Source: DASXZH01 sp036502005
GTDB lineage: Bacteria > Armatimonadota > Fimbriimonadia > Fimbriimonadales > Fimbriimonadaceae
DNA: 29,447 nt
Assembly (NCBI GenBank): GCA_036502005.1
Contig: DASXZH010000093.1
Location: 1 to 29,447, forward strand
Reading direction: 5' to 3'
Part shown: piece by piece, positions 9,801 through 17,254 of the stretch
Position numbering within the stretch: position 1 is the stretch's first letter
Layout: each line of letters begins with the position of its first letter
Position numbers and translations under genes: made by a program
The notes under the pieces: generated by a model
Database searches by the model: none
What the model saw: the letters and a program-made list of their open reading frames with translations, nothing else
What the model was told of the DNA's origin: nothing

Positions 9801-9932
9801 ATGAAGCGCCAGATACGCAAGAAGAGCGCCCGTCTGATGCGTTTGAAAACGGGTGATGACTGAGCCTTCATCGTTATAGGCTCGGAGCCAGCCAAAAAGC
9901 TCCAGTCTCCAAGCCGAAGGAAGATATCGCAT
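6885..9932 (-). CDS. BTAD-NB-ARC-TPR (AfsR/SARP-like) transcriptional regulator
   Basis: The protein has 1015 residues. Residues 1-100 form a winged-helix domain (ELFGWLRAY, LLAYLALHPNRSHTRDEL, FRQALSALRKQL). Residues ~105-250 are the BTAD helical domain (ELYRGELLPGYYEECF, AIRQYQQLKQILQEEIGSDP). Residues ~290-560 form an NB-ARC/STAND ATPase with Walker A GMGGVGKTR (319-327), Walker B VLLVLDNF (390-397), a sensor ITSRHRL and GIPLA (491-495). The remainder is TPR-like (QLASAKGNHEEGLRLARKV, VRVVELFEESLGLYREMGD). This is the AfsR architecture: an ATP-dependent signal-sensing switch coupled to DNA binding. TAATCT at 9940-9945, 7 nt before the ATG with no ribosome site, suggests a leaderless message. 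It precedes the glycoside hydrolase and may control it. Confidence 0.93.
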   Translation of the reverse strand: MRYLPSAWRLELFGWLRAYNDEGSVITRFQTHQTGALLAYLALHPNRSHTRDELGDILWPEADVESMRHRFRQALSALRKQLELPGTPHGSILFADRWSVRINMDAVSTDVAAFEETISQAMAEGAPKAKLPLLLRAYELYRGELLPGYYEECFASDKLRLADSYLALLEELVLASKEANDLPQAIVYAKKLIGLDSLREDSHAELIKLYEATGERSSAIRQYQQLKQILQEEIGSDPSPEIQRLYEQIVKSPKTGTARPESAPPVKARRKPSVIKLPAEQLRPRLPLQFTRFFGRDEELQQIVSTLDNQGTKLLTMVGMGGVGKTRLALQAAEACRPIYDDNVYFALLAPIDDPANIVDAIFKALGIKRIAGMSAQQQIAKHLNEFPRVLLVLDNFEHLLPGAGDVRDMLSEVPGLQCLITSRHRLNIEGERLLHLAPLPPPCESWTAADLIKTPRTQILVDRARAVMPDFQVTERNAGTIAEICEKLEGIPLAIELAAAWARILSPSQMLEQLSGRFGMLVSKRPDIDERHRTLRAALGYTYSLLRPELQEFFLQLSTFRGGWTLDAASAICGGEHSVISMDELLDWSLIVSEGMDTEDASEIRCSMLDTIQQYADELLSPEQRADLARRRYGYFLQLIGRSEQDISGAGFKEAIHRLDADGANIAACLRWCEESGHSKQGLAMALPMFPYWVVRAQWNVARDWISKFLCVLEAGAPCILQAEAKYCLARLHVMQGQYEAAIPIYKGLIAEFAALENEVGVAKSLNQLGFCERERGQLASAKGNHEEGLRLARKVCDKALIGSALANLGVVAAKEGNIVRVVELFEESLGLYREMGDRLLLSVTLSNYGFSLLLMNDFERAEPHVAESIEIVRDLGLQATITARINLSYIHLLRGELEPAKELLRDTLLESSRYELRRQLYCCIGQASMIARKEHRYEQSAVLLYAMLSLSQALGLDADDPYLKMADEASAEFRQVLSPVSFALANARGRAIPTKELVEFALASILNGGAVKR

Positions 9933-9976
9933 GGCCTACAGATTATTTCAATCGAACCCGGTCGTCGGATTACGCC

Positions 9977-10501
9977 TTAATTCTTGCGAACCGGCTTCAA
10001 GGTTGCTGGAGAAGACATGGCCGGACTAAGCACCAATGGTTTCTTGATGTCTTCGTCAAGACTCATAAGCCACTGATTACCATTCTTCACAAACACGCGC
10101 TTTTCTACTCGGGTCACTTTGATGGGGCCGCCAGGCGTAAAGTTGCGCCCCTTGGTAGTTCCCGTCAACACCGTCATCATAGTTACTGTGCCTGTATTCC
10201 CTGTCGACTGCAGGGACAGAATCTTTGTGGAATAGTGGACGTTATTCAACGTGTTGAAGTGATACCGCAACAGAAACAGCGCCACTTTCTTTCCGTTCGT
10301 AACGCCGCGCTCATCTTTCGTCTTAAAGTCCGGCGAGTATAACTTTTCAAAGAATTTCGAATCCTTCTGCTCGAGTGCTTTTGCTTCGCTTACCGTTAAA
10401 ATCTTGGTAAACGATTTAAAATCAGTCTGAGGCTTTTGCGCTAAACAAGCGCCCACCAGTGCAATCGCCCCAATGGTTATTATCGTTCGTCTGGCTCTCA
10501 T
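9977..10501 (-). CDS. Exported NTF2/SnoaL-like (DUF4440-type) protein
   Basis: The protein has 174 residues with an N-terminal signal peptide (RRTIITIGAIALVGACLAQ; the GAC segment could also be a lipobox). The body resembles the NTF2/DUF4440 cone fold: helical FTKILTVSEAKALEQKDSKF, YSPDFKTKDERGVTNGKK, then strands TVTMMTVLTGTTKG and RVEKRVFVKNGNQWLM. These domains often bind small ligands or act as envelope accessory proteins; no catalytic residues can be named. The start overlaps the previous stop by 4 bp (ATGA), so it is co-translated with the lipoprotein. The fold assignment is moderate. Confidence 0.75.
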   Translation of the reverse strand: MRARRTIITIGAIALVGACLAQKPQTDFKSFTKILTVSEAKALEQKDSKFFEKLYSPDFKTKDERGVTNGKKVALFLLRYHFNTLNNVHYSTKILSLQSTGNTGTVTMMTVLTGTTKGRNFTPGGPIKVTRVEKRVFVKNGNQWLMSLDEDIKKPLVLSPAMSSPATLKPVRKN

Positions 10502-10791
10502 AGCGGAGACGCTCCAATAATTTTATGGAATCTGCTCTGTATCACCGGATCTCTCGTGTTCGAGAGGCTACGCATGTCGTCTGGGTGCTGCCTAGCAAAT
10601 TCTCTGCGTTGGTCGGGAGCGGTTGCTTCCAACTGGGTAAGGAATTGATTCACTTTATTTGGATCGATATTTGCTTTCTTATTGTAAGCAGTAAGCTCTG
10701 CCGTAGTAGGCGTAGACGATTGATTCCCGCACCCTGCAATGCAAACAGCAAGTCCACACGACGCAAATATTTTTAGATTGTTTTTGATCAT
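10498..10791 (-). CDS. Small lipoprotein of unknown function
   Basis: The protein has 97 residues, with signal FASCGLAVCIAGC containing an IAGC lipobox; the Cys is followed by Gly-Asn, so outer-membrane sorting is possible. The mature part is short, polar and helical (PNKVNQFLTQLEATAPDQRREFARQHPDD). No family recognised. It forms a two-gene unit with the NTF2-like gene through the ATGA overlap. It starts about 80 bp after the pseudopilin stop, behind a hairpin. Confidence 0.75.
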   Translation of the reverse strand: MIKNNLKIFASCGLAVCIAGCGNQSSTPTTAELTAYNKKANIDPNKVNQFLTQLEATAPDQRREFARQHPDDMRSLSNTRDPVIQSRFHKIIGASPL

Positions 10792-10815
10792 TGTCCAACA
10801 GGTCTACGAAAATAT

Positions 10816-10844
10816 GGGAAGGGCAGCTTCGGCTGCGCCTCCCC
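10816..10844 (-). terminator. Hairpin terminator after the pseudopilin gene
   Basis: The core stem GCAGC/GCTGC closes a TTCG tetraloop (CGAA on the minus strand). It is extended by a GGGA/TCCC outer stem with a bulge. On the minus strand it is followed by ATATTTT, a weak U-tract. It lies 30 bp past the pseudopilin stop, which fits transcription termination in that direction. Confidence 0.55.
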
Positions 10845-10873
10845 AAATAGTTCCACGTTTAACTTAGCAGTTC

Positions 10874-11767
10874 CTAGAAGCCGCCGTCGTTGTCCCAGAG
10901 TTGGAACACGTGACAGTCCATAGTCGGCGAAATCGGTTGAGGAGTAGCCGCAGGAGGAGCGAACGAGAATGGAGCCCCGCCTTGAGGCGCTGCCGCCATA
11001 TCTGCTGCTGCCGGCCTCTCCTTGAACCACATTACATTGGGGAACAAGGTCTGGCTAACTCGCATCGACTTTGCATGGCCATCTGCCAAGGCGTAATTTG
11101 CCGATTCATTATATAGGCGATACATCTTGTCGAAAGTCGTTGGGGGTGTTCCTGCTGCCTGATCTTCCCACGCTGTGCATGCGCTGACGGCCGTGTCTTC
11201 CACGCCGCTAAAGTTGCTGTCGTAGTTGAAAGGCGCTGCAGGCCCGTCCGCTTCTAAGATCAGTTCGGATGGATACGCTACGGAGCTGCCGTTCACCGGA
11301 GTGTTGGGGAAGAACGCCCAAGAGCTCAGATCGATCACAGCGTCACCGTTCATCGTTATGTTCTTGGACGCAGGGTGCGTAGCGTCGATGGGATAGAGAG
11401 GACCGCCCGGATCTGACCAAAGACCTTCGCTCTTAATATAAGGCATCAGTAGGTGGTCGTAGGCGTTGTTGTGGCCAAACGTACTTCCTGGATTGATCTC
11501 GTAAGAAAGCTCGGCGGTGCCGGGATCTGCCGGGACTAGACCTGGGACAACGAAATCATCGTAGTCGTTCTGATACATGATGTCGGCAAGCGCGATTTGC
11601 TTGCAATCAGAAAGACCTGCAGTTTTCTTTGCCGCTAGTTTTGCCTGAGCAAAAACCGGGAAAAGAATCGCGGCGAGAATTGCGATGATCGCAATTACAA
11701 CGAGGAGTTCAATAAGGGTAAAGCCCTTATTCGAGTGGACCTTGTTAGGTGTCGAAACATTCATCAT
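10874..11767 (-). CDS. Type IV pilin-like / pseudopilin protein (DUF1559-like)
   Basis: GGAGA lies 5 nt before the ATG at 11767 (a second ATG is at 11764), so I choose this start over the longer frame from 11854; the product has 298 residues. It has a class III signal: K-GFTLIELLVVIAIIAILAA, with prepilin peptidase cleavage after Gly and Glu at +5. It continues ILFPVFAQAKLAAKKTAG and MYQNDYDDFVVPG, the hallmark of the large pseudopilin-like families of Planctomycetes and Armatimonadetes. The C-terminal domain includes a cysteine-bearing stretch and a Gly/Pro/Ala-rich loop before CHVFQLWDNDGGF. Acts in the inner membrane/periplasm, probably in a type II secretion-like system. No assembly genes are nearby. 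TATAAT at 11859-11864 on the minus strand is a possible -10. Confidence 0.92.
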   Translation of the reverse strand: MMNVSTPNKVHSNKGFTLIELLVVIAIIAILAAILFPVFAQAKLAAKKTAGLSDCKQIALADIMYQNDYDDFVVPGLVPADPGTAELSYEINPGSTFGHNNAYDHLLMPYIKSEGLWSDPGGPLYPIDATHPASKNITMNGDAVIDLSSWAFFPNTPVNGSSVAYPSELILEADGPAAPFNYDSNFSGVEDTAVSACTAWEDQAAGTPPTTFDKMYRLYNESANYALADGHAKSMRVSQTLFPNVMWFKERPAAADMAAAPQGGAPFSFAPPAATPQPISPTMDCHVFQLWDNDGGF

Positions 11768-12152
11768 AAGTTCTCCGAGGAGTTTGCCGTGACCCGCCAA
11801 TGCGCCAGACTCGTACTCCACGCCAAAAATGCTGTCAATAATAGCAACTGACACGGGGATTATAAGACGGCAGTGTCAAATATGCGTCAAAGATTTGATT
11901 CTATGCATGCGAAATAGCAACATTACGGTGCTGGAGGGACCTTTAGAACTGGATGTCATCGGTGTTTCAGTTGCAAACTCCGATATTTTGCCTCAACTTA
12001 ACGGCCATAGGGCCTCGTTCCGTACGGCCACAAATGACCATGCCGCAGTTGTCGAGCCTACAGAAGCCCCTTCCAATAAACTGCCGCATCGGCTTCCGTT
12101 GATCAAGCCATTGTGACCGATCAAGAGCCGACTATAATGGCGGTGATATTCA
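11768..12152. other. Intergenic region between divergent pseudopilin and halogenase genes
   Basis: These 385 bp carry the presumed promoters of both divergent genes. A short plus frame (about 69 codons from ATG 11907 to 12116) is present, but it has no ribosome site, no recognisable motif and no operonic partner, so I do not call it a gene. No tRNA-like or strong palindromic structure is seen. Confidence 0.5.
12111..12138 (+). promoter_or_regulatory. Sigma70-type promoter for the halogenase gene
   Basis: TTGTGA (12111-12116), 16 bp, TATAAT (12133-12138). The -10 ends 14 nt before the ATG at 12153 and there is no Shine-Dalgarno, so the transcript would begin a few bases before the start codon. 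This is the best-formed promoter in the window. Confidence 0.6.
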
Positions 12153-13853
12153 ATGGAAACAATCACGACAGACGTCGCAATAATTGGTGCTGGACCTGGT
12201 GGCACAACATGCGGAGGGTTCCTGCGCAAATATGACCCAAGCATCTCGGTCACCATTTTTGAACGAGAAGTTTTTCCCCGCGACCATATCGGTGAAAGTC
12301 AGCTTCCTGCGCTGAGCGCCATCTTAGACGAACTTGGCGTATGGGATGACGTAGAAGCTTGCAACTTCCCCGTCAAGATTGGAGGCACCTATCGCTGGGG
12401 CAATTCGGACGATCTCTGGGATTTTGACTTCTTGCCCTACGGGCAATTCGAGGATGTGCCACGACCTTCAAAATTCGAAGGACAGAGGCTGCAAACTGCC
12501 TTTCAAGTGGATCGATCTATCTATGACAAGCTGCTTTCGGACCATGCCGAAAAGCTGGGCTGCGATATCCGCTTCAACACCTCCGTTCGCTCTGTTGAAA
12601 AAAATGGCGACCGAGTGGAAAGCCTTACCTTGAACGATGGAACCAAGGTCAAGGCCAAGCACTACGTGGATGCAAGCGGCCACGTAGGAATCCTCCGAAG
12701 AGCGATGGGCGTCGAAATCGAAGAACCCTCCGCCCTGAAAAATATTGCGATTTGGGATTACTGGCGGAACGCCGAATGGGCGGTGTCCCTTGGCATTGGT
12801 GGCACGCGCATTCAGATTCTCTCGCTTGGATACGGTTGGATTTGGTTCATCCCTATTTCACCGGACCGAACTTCCATCGGTTTTGTTTGCCCAGCCGACT
12901 ACTACAAGAAATCTGGCCTAACAATAGAAAAGCTCTACGAGAATGCTCTAAACGAAGAGCCGCTGTTGCGCTCACTCATCGCCAATGCCAAGCCCGAAGG
13001 CAATCTGTCCACCACCAAAGACTGGTCATTTGTGGCCGAGAGGATGACCGGCGAAAACTGGTCGCTGGTGGGTGAATCAGGCGGATTTGCCGACCCCATC
13101 CTTTCAGCCGGAATGACTCTCACTCAGGTGAGCGCCCGAGAAATGGCCTACATCCTGCTGGAAGAAAGACGCGGAGCGGACACCGCGTGGATGATCGAAG
13201 AGTACGAGCGCAGAAATAAGCGCAGGCTCACTCAACATATTCGATTTGCCGACTACTGGTACAAAGCCAACGCCCACTTTTCAGACCTTCAGGAATACAC
13301 GGCGGAAATCGCGAAGGACGCAGGACTCAATCTCAGTGCTCAAGAAGCCTTTCGCTGGCTGGGAACAGGCGGCTTCGCCGAAGAAGACATGCAGTCTGCA
13401 GGCTTCTCACTGATCCGCATCGACCAACTCCACCAAATCGCGGCCAGGCTTTCAGATTGCCCTCCGACAAGCGCGCTTGACGGCTTTAACCAGTTTAAAT
13501 TAAAACTCGAAGGGGCCAAAGAAATCCAAGTCGCCCGCTTTGAAAACGGCAAAATTTTCAAAGTCAAAGCTCTAGAGCGAGATGGCAAAATGCTTCCTTA
13601 CCGGACCTTATTCGAGTGGATGATCGCCGGCCTTAGGCACTCGCCACGGTTTGAAACCGCAATGGCTTTTCTTGCCTCCAAAATGCCAGCCGCAGGCTTT
13701 CCCAGGGATCGCTTTCTGCAGGCTAGGCTTATCGAATGCCTGGACGCGATGGTACGCGATGGATGGGTCGAGGCGACCCTCGCTCCCGCCATGCCGGTCA
13801 TCCGTCACGACATTCCGCCAGAGTCAACCGTGATCCGAAAACACGTGGATTAG
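12153..13853 (+). CDS. Flavin-dependent halogenase-like FAD oxidoreductase
   Basis: The protein has 566 residues, close to CmlS-type halogenases in length. It has the FAD-binding GAGPGG motif at 12-17, then FPRDHIGESQLPA as in the CmlS-like branch. Lys75 in FPVKIGGTYRWG aligns with the conserved catalytic Lys region. GWIWFIP (228-234) matches the halogenase signature GWxWxIP, and GESGGFADPILSAGM is the second FAD contact region. In the family, reduced FAD and oxygen give a hypohalous acid that Lys directs to an activated or aromatic substrate. No carrier protein, NRPS/PKS or flavin reductase gene is adjacent, so the substrate is unknown. The C-terminal ~150 residues, including a winged-helix-like end, are less typical. 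A non-halogenating relative (geranylgeranyl-reductase-like) remains possible. Confidence 0.8.
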   Translation: METITTDVAIIGAGPGGTTCGGFLRKYDPSISVTIFEREVFPRDHIGESQLPALSAILDELGVWDDVEACNFPVKIGGTYRWGNSDDLWDFDFLPYGQFEDVPRPSKFEGQRLQTAFQVDRSIYDKLLSDHAEKLGCDIRFNTSVRSVEKNGDRVESLTLNDGTKVKAKHYVDASGHVGILRRAMGVEIEEPSALKNIAIWDYWRNAEWAVSLGIGGTRIQILSLGYGWIWFIPISPDRTSIGFVCPADYYKKSGLTIEKLYENALNEEPLLRSLIANAKPEGNLSTTKDWSFVAERMTGENWSLVGESGGFADPILSAGMTLTQVSAREMAYILLEERRGADTAWMIEEYERRNKRRLTQHIRFADYWYKANAHFSDLQEYTAEIAKDAGLNLSAQEAFRWLGTGGFAEEDMQSAGFSLIRIDQLHQIAARLSDCPPTSALDGFNQFKLKLEGAKEIQVARFENGKIFKVKALERDGKMLPYRTLFEWMIAGLRHSPRFETAMAFLASKMPAAGFPRDRFLQARLIECLDAMVRDGWVEATLAPAMPVIRHDIPPESTVIRKHVD

Positions 13854-13966
13854 AACTTTGACGATTGATTGACGTCCCGCCAGTAATATTTAAATGCGAG
13901 TTGCGATTGCGCCTGTCATGGCGCTTCGGTTTGTGTTTCACTCGTAATAGGAGAGAGACCACCAAT

Positions 13967-15289
13967 ATGATTTATCAAACCCTAAAAAAACAAATTGCCC
14001 TCATTAGCGGAATAGTGGTTTGCGCTTCCGCCTTTTCTCAAGGCGCAAAATCCACCGCGACACTCCAGATGGATCCCAAGCTGCTTGACTTCGCAGGAGC
14101 CAAGGCGGCCGGATGGTATGACTTTCCAAGCGGCGTAACCCTAAGCAGCGAAAAGCCTGCAATGGTAACTAAAGAGCCCAAATATGAAGGGACCGTCGAA
14201 TACGGCACCTTCACTCTTGGCACTGGCCCCAAAGCCGTCCACGCTCTTGCCATCGATCAGCCCGCGAACGGCGATGCGAAGATCTATTTTGACGTTAAAG
14301 GCGACGGCGACCTCACCAGCGGCGGAGACGGCACCTGGCAAGGCAAGAGCACCAATGATGGCCTAACAGAATACAAAGGCACCTATGTTTTCCGCGTCTC
14401 TTACGGCACACCTAGCCACGAGACGGGTTCCACCAACTACGGCCTTAACTTTTACTTTGGGCAGGGCCGCACCAGCATTTTTTACTTCCGAGCCGGTGCC
14501 CGAACTGGCAAAATCAAGATCGGCGACCAAGAGTACACAGTCAAAGTCATCGAGAATGACAACGATGCTGTCTACAACAAAGCTTTCCAAGAGAAAGGCA
14601 AATCAACCAAGCCCGAATGGCTTCTGCTTGACGAAGCCATGATCGATCCTCGCGGAACCTTTGCTCTAAACGGCATGAACTACGAGGCTACGATCAACAC
14701 CGACGGTTCAAAGCTAACTCTCGCTACCACCACCAAGGCGGTTGCAAAGCCTTCCGCAGTTGCGCCAAAAGAGCCAGATCTACTAGCTGTTGGAACGATG
14801 GCGCCTGACTTCGACGTTCCCGCTTACGATGGTGGAACGGTCAAGCTTTCCAGCCTTCGCGGAAAGGTCGTCGTGCTCGACTTCTGGGCAACGTGGTGTG
14901 TTCCGTGCAAGCAATCTCTGCCGCACTTGGACAAAGTCCAGCAGCAGGTAAAAGATAAGGGAGTTTACGTTCTTGCCCTTAACGTGTTTGACGATAAGAA
15001 AGCATACGACCAGTGGATTCCCAATGCAGGCAAGGCTTACACCTTCCATTGGGCATTTGACCCAGCGGGCCGCGGCGAAGCAAGCATCGCTAAGTCCAAG
15101 TATTTGGTCTCAGGAATCCCAACAACTTATGTGATTGGCACAGACGGCAAGATCGCCGCATCGATCGTCGGATTCGACGGCTTGGATGACCATCGCCTGG
15201 AGAAAGCTTTGGCAGCGCTCAACATACCCATCACTGTTCCTGGCGCTACCAAGTCTGTGCCGATGATCGGCTTCGGAGGCAAAAAGTGA
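13967..15289 (+). CDS. Exported TlpA/ResA-like thioredoxin-fold protein, paralogue 1
   Basis: I choose ATG 13967 because an AGGAGAGAG ribosome site lies upstream and it begins the signal peptide (MIYQTLKKQIALISGIVVCA, ending SAFSQG); a longer frame exists from 13865. The product has 440 residues. Residues ~30-260 are a beta-rich N-terminal domain with DVKGDGDLTSGGDG, a calcium-loop-like acidic Gly motif. Residues ~275-435 are a thioredoxin fold: GTMAPDFDVP, VVVLDFWATW, WCVPC (310-314), SGIPTTYVIG with the cis-Pro. Family role: periplasmic or extracytoplasmic thiol-disulfide exchange. The neighbouring gene overlaps it by 4 bp and encodes a close paralogue. Confidence 0.88.
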   Translation: MIYQTLKKQIALISGIVVCASAFSQGAKSTATLQMDPKLLDFAGAKAAGWYDFPSGVTLSSEKPAMVTKEPKYEGTVEYGTFTLGTGPKAVHALAIDQPANGDAKIYFDVKGDGDLTSGGDGTWQGKSTNDGLTEYKGTYVFRVSYGTPSHETGSTNYGLNFYFGQGRTSIFYFRAGARTGKIKIGDQEYTVKVIENDNDAVYNKAFQEKGKSTKPEWLLLDEAMIDPRGTFALNGMNYEATINTDGSKLTLATTTKAVAKPSAVAPKEPDLLAVGTMAPDFDVPAYDGGTVKLSSLRGKVVVLDFWATWCVPCKQSLPHLDKVQQQVKDKGVYVLALNVFDDKKAYDQWIPNAGKAYTFHWAFDPAGRGEASIAKSKYLVSGIPTTYVIGTDGKIAASIVGFDGLDDHRLEKALAALNIPITVPGATKSVPMIGFGGKK

Positions 15290-16530
15290 AAACCTTAATC
15301 TCTGTCCTGTGCGCAGTCACATGTGCTGCCGGCGTTTATGCCCAAGAAGGCAAAGTCACGACAAATTTGCAAATGGATCCAACGATGTTGGACTGGGCCG
15401 GCTCGCGGAAGGCTGGGGCTATGTTCATGCCAAGCTCGGTTGAGCTCAGGTCGGATAAGCCGGCTTTCGTAAAGAAAGAGCCCAAGTATATGGGCGACGT
15501 CACCTACGGCACGTTCGTTCTCGGCAACGGCCCCCGGTCGGTCCATGCTATCGCCATCGACCAGCCAAAGGACGGCGACGCCAAGCTCTATGCTGACATT
15601 AAAGGAGACGGAGATCTTACCAGCGGCGGCGACGGGACCGTCACAAAAAAGATGAGCCCCGAGGGTATGGCCGACTATGAAACGACCATCGTTTTCCGCG
15701 CTTCTTACGGAACTCCAACCCATGAGACGTCTTCCGCAAACTACGGGATTAACTTCTACTTTTCCGGAAGTCGCGCAGGCCTGAACTACTACCGGGCCGG
15801 TGTTCGTGTCGGCAAGGTAAAAGTTGGCGACAAAGAGTACGCGATCAAAGTTTCTGAGAGCAACAACAACGGCCTCTTTAACGAGCCGTTTACGGTCAAT
15901 CAGAAACCCACCGCCCCGGTTTGGCTGGAGTTCGGTGGCGACCACGTCGATGCCCGAGGTACGTTCCCTCTGGACGGCCTTAACTATGAGGCGATCCTCT
16001 CCGCTGATGGATCAAAGCTAACCCTTGAGCCAACGGCGAAGGCCATTACCGCTCCCAACGTTGCCGTCAAGGATCCGGACCCACTAGCGCCAGGAACCAT
16101 GGCTCCCGATTTCGAAGTTCCTGCCTACGGCGGCGGAACGGTTCGCTTGTCTGGACTACGCGGCCACATCGTGGTTCTCGATTTCTGGGCAACCTGGTGC
16201 GGCCCGTGCAAGGCTTCCCTTCCTCACGTTGAGAAGGTTTATGAAGCGATGAAAGACAAGAACGTTTATGTTCTGGCCCTTAACGTGTGGGACGACAAAG
16301 CGGCATACGACCAGTGGATTCCGGCGAACACCCAGTACAAGTTCAACTTCGCCATGGATCCAACCGGAAGAGCGGAAGGCAACATCGCGAAGGCGCAATA
16401 CATGGTAAGCGGCATCCCGACCACCTATGTGATTGCACCGGACGGTAAAGTGTCCGCAGCCATCGTTGGCTATGAAGGCGAAAAAGACCACCGGCTCGAA
16501 GAAGCGTTGGCCAAACTCGGCGCTTCGTAG
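15286..16530 (+). CDS. Exported TlpA/ResA-like thioredoxin-fold protein, paralogue 2
   Basis: The GTG start overlaps the previous stop (GTGA), giving coupled translation and a 414-residue product. The signal peptide is MKTLISVLCAVTCAAGVYAQ. It aligns with paralogue 1 across its whole length, including DIKGDGDLTSGGDG and YGTPTHETSSANYG. The active site is WCGPC (304-308), the canonical thioredoxin-type pair, against WCVPC in paralogue 1. SGIPTTYVIA supplies the cis-Pro. Probably a redox partner or isozyme of paralogue 1 outside the cytoplasm. A hairpin with a T-run follows. Confidence 0.88.
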   Translation: MKTLISVLCAVTCAAGVYAQEGKVTTNLQMDPTMLDWAGSRKAGAMFMPSSVELRSDKPAFVKKEPKYMGDVTYGTFVLGNGPRSVHAIAIDQPKDGDAKLYADIKGDGDLTSGGDGTVTKKMSPEGMADYETTIVFRASYGTPTHETSSANYGINFYFSGSRAGLNYYRAGVRVGKVKVGDKEYAIKVSESNNNGLFNEPFTVNQKPTAPVWLEFGGDHVDARGTFPLDGLNYEAILSADGSKLTLEPTAKAITAPNVAVKDPDPLAPGTMAPDFEVPAYGGGTVRLSGLRGHIVVLDFWATWCGPCKASLPHVEKVYEAMKDKNVYVLALNVWDDKAAYDQWIPANTQYKFNFAMDPTGRAEGNIAKAQYMVSGIPTTYVIAPDGKVSAAIVGYEGEKDHRLEEALAKLGAS

Positions 16531-16556
16531 ACTTGGTTCATTGACTCGCGGGTAAG

Positions 16557-16592
16557 CCGCTTGTGGCCGGATTCGGTTGCAGGCGGTTTTTT
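16557..16592 (+). terminator. Rho-independent terminator after the TlpA-like pair
   Basis: CCGCTTGT (16557-16564) pairs with GCAGGCGG (16579-16586), including two G-U pairs, across a 14-nt loop. Six T residues follow at once (16587-16592). It lies 27 bp past the stop of paralogue 2. Confidence 0.7.
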
Positions 16593-16656
16593 CTTGGTGC
16601 GTCAGATTCTTCTTGGCAAAATGGCCGCTGTATACTGAATTGAAGAGAGATTAATA

Positions 16657-16890
16657 ATGCTAACGATCGATCAGTCGGTAAGGCGCGACCCTGAAATTAT
16701 GGGCGGAGAGTTATGCTTCGCAGGAACGCGCGTACCGGTCAGAATTCTCTTCGATTACCTTGAGGGAGGGCAGAGCCTGGACTACTTCCTAGATGGGTAT
16801 CCATCAGTCAAAAATGAGCAGGCGGTTGCCGTTTTGGACTACACCTATAAGCAGCTCGATCTGGAAACTCTGCAAGCAAAATCTGCTTAG
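16657..16890 (+). CDS. DUF433-family protein, antitoxin-like
   Basis: The protein has 77 residues. DPEIMGGELCFAGTRVPVRILFDYLEGGQSLDYFLDGYPSV is the core of DUF433, a small helix-turn-helix domain: G-T-R-x-P-V followed by a helix and a YP-S turn. In many genomes DUF433 genes precede DUF5615 PIN-like nucleases as putative antitoxins. The next gene follows by 7 bp and fits that. TATACT at 16631-16636 may be the -10. Confidence 0.85.
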   Translation: MLTIDQSVRRDPEIMGGELCFAGTRVPVRILFDYLEGGQSLDYFLDGYPSVKNEQAVAVLDYTYKQLDLETLQAKSA

Positions 16891-16897
16891 CTTAGCT

Positions 16898-17215
16898 ATG
16901 AGGGTGCTTCTTGATGAATGTGTAGACCGGCGATGCAAGGTCTTTTTTCCGAGCGTCCATGAAGTTCTTCACGTAAGTGACGTTGGGTTGCATGGAACAA
17001 AGAATGGTCAACTCCTTCGAAAAGCGGCCGAGAGTTTCGATTATCTCTTGACAATCGACACGAAAATGCCTTTTCAGACGAATGCGAAGGGTCTCCGAAT
17101 CGCAATCGCTATCATGCCGATCCGTGCTCAGTCGCTCGAAGCGTATGAGCCCTATGTCCAGCGTTTTCTGGAGATCGCCGAGCAATTGCCGGTCGGCGAA
17201 TTTACGGTGATCTAA
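16898..17215 (+). CDS. DUF5615 PIN-like protein, toxin-like
   Basis: I place the start at the ATG at 16898, 7 bp after the DUF433 stop, giving 105 residues; the same frame stays open upstream but overlaps DUF433. It starts RVLLDECVDRR, the first acidic strand of the Mut7-C/DUF5615 PIN-like fold, and continues VLHVSDVGLHGTKNGQLLRKA and YLLTIDTKMPFQ. The usual second acidic pair (TxDxDF) is partly altered here to TIDTKMPF. Family inference: an RNase toxin whose partner is the upstream DUF433 protein; this is unproven for this subfamily. Confidence 0.8.
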   Translation: MRVLLDECVDRRCKVFFPSVHEVLHVSDVGLHGTKNGQLLRKAAESFDYLLTIDTKMPFQTNAKGLRIAIAIMPIRAQSLEAYEPYVQRFLEIAEQLPVGEFTVI

Positions 17216-17254
17216 GTTAACGCCCTCTAAGCCCATGCTGAGGTAAATGAGAGA

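Noticed and set aside
11829..12116. Possible small gene (or peptide precursor) upstream of the halogenase
   Set aside because: No ribosome site, no leader/core pattern, no modification or export genes around it, and the start overlaps the pseudopilin promoter region.
15295..15945. Minus-strand frame of 216 codons
   Set aside because: Mirror of the TlpA-like paralogue 2 coding sequence; no recognisable domain.
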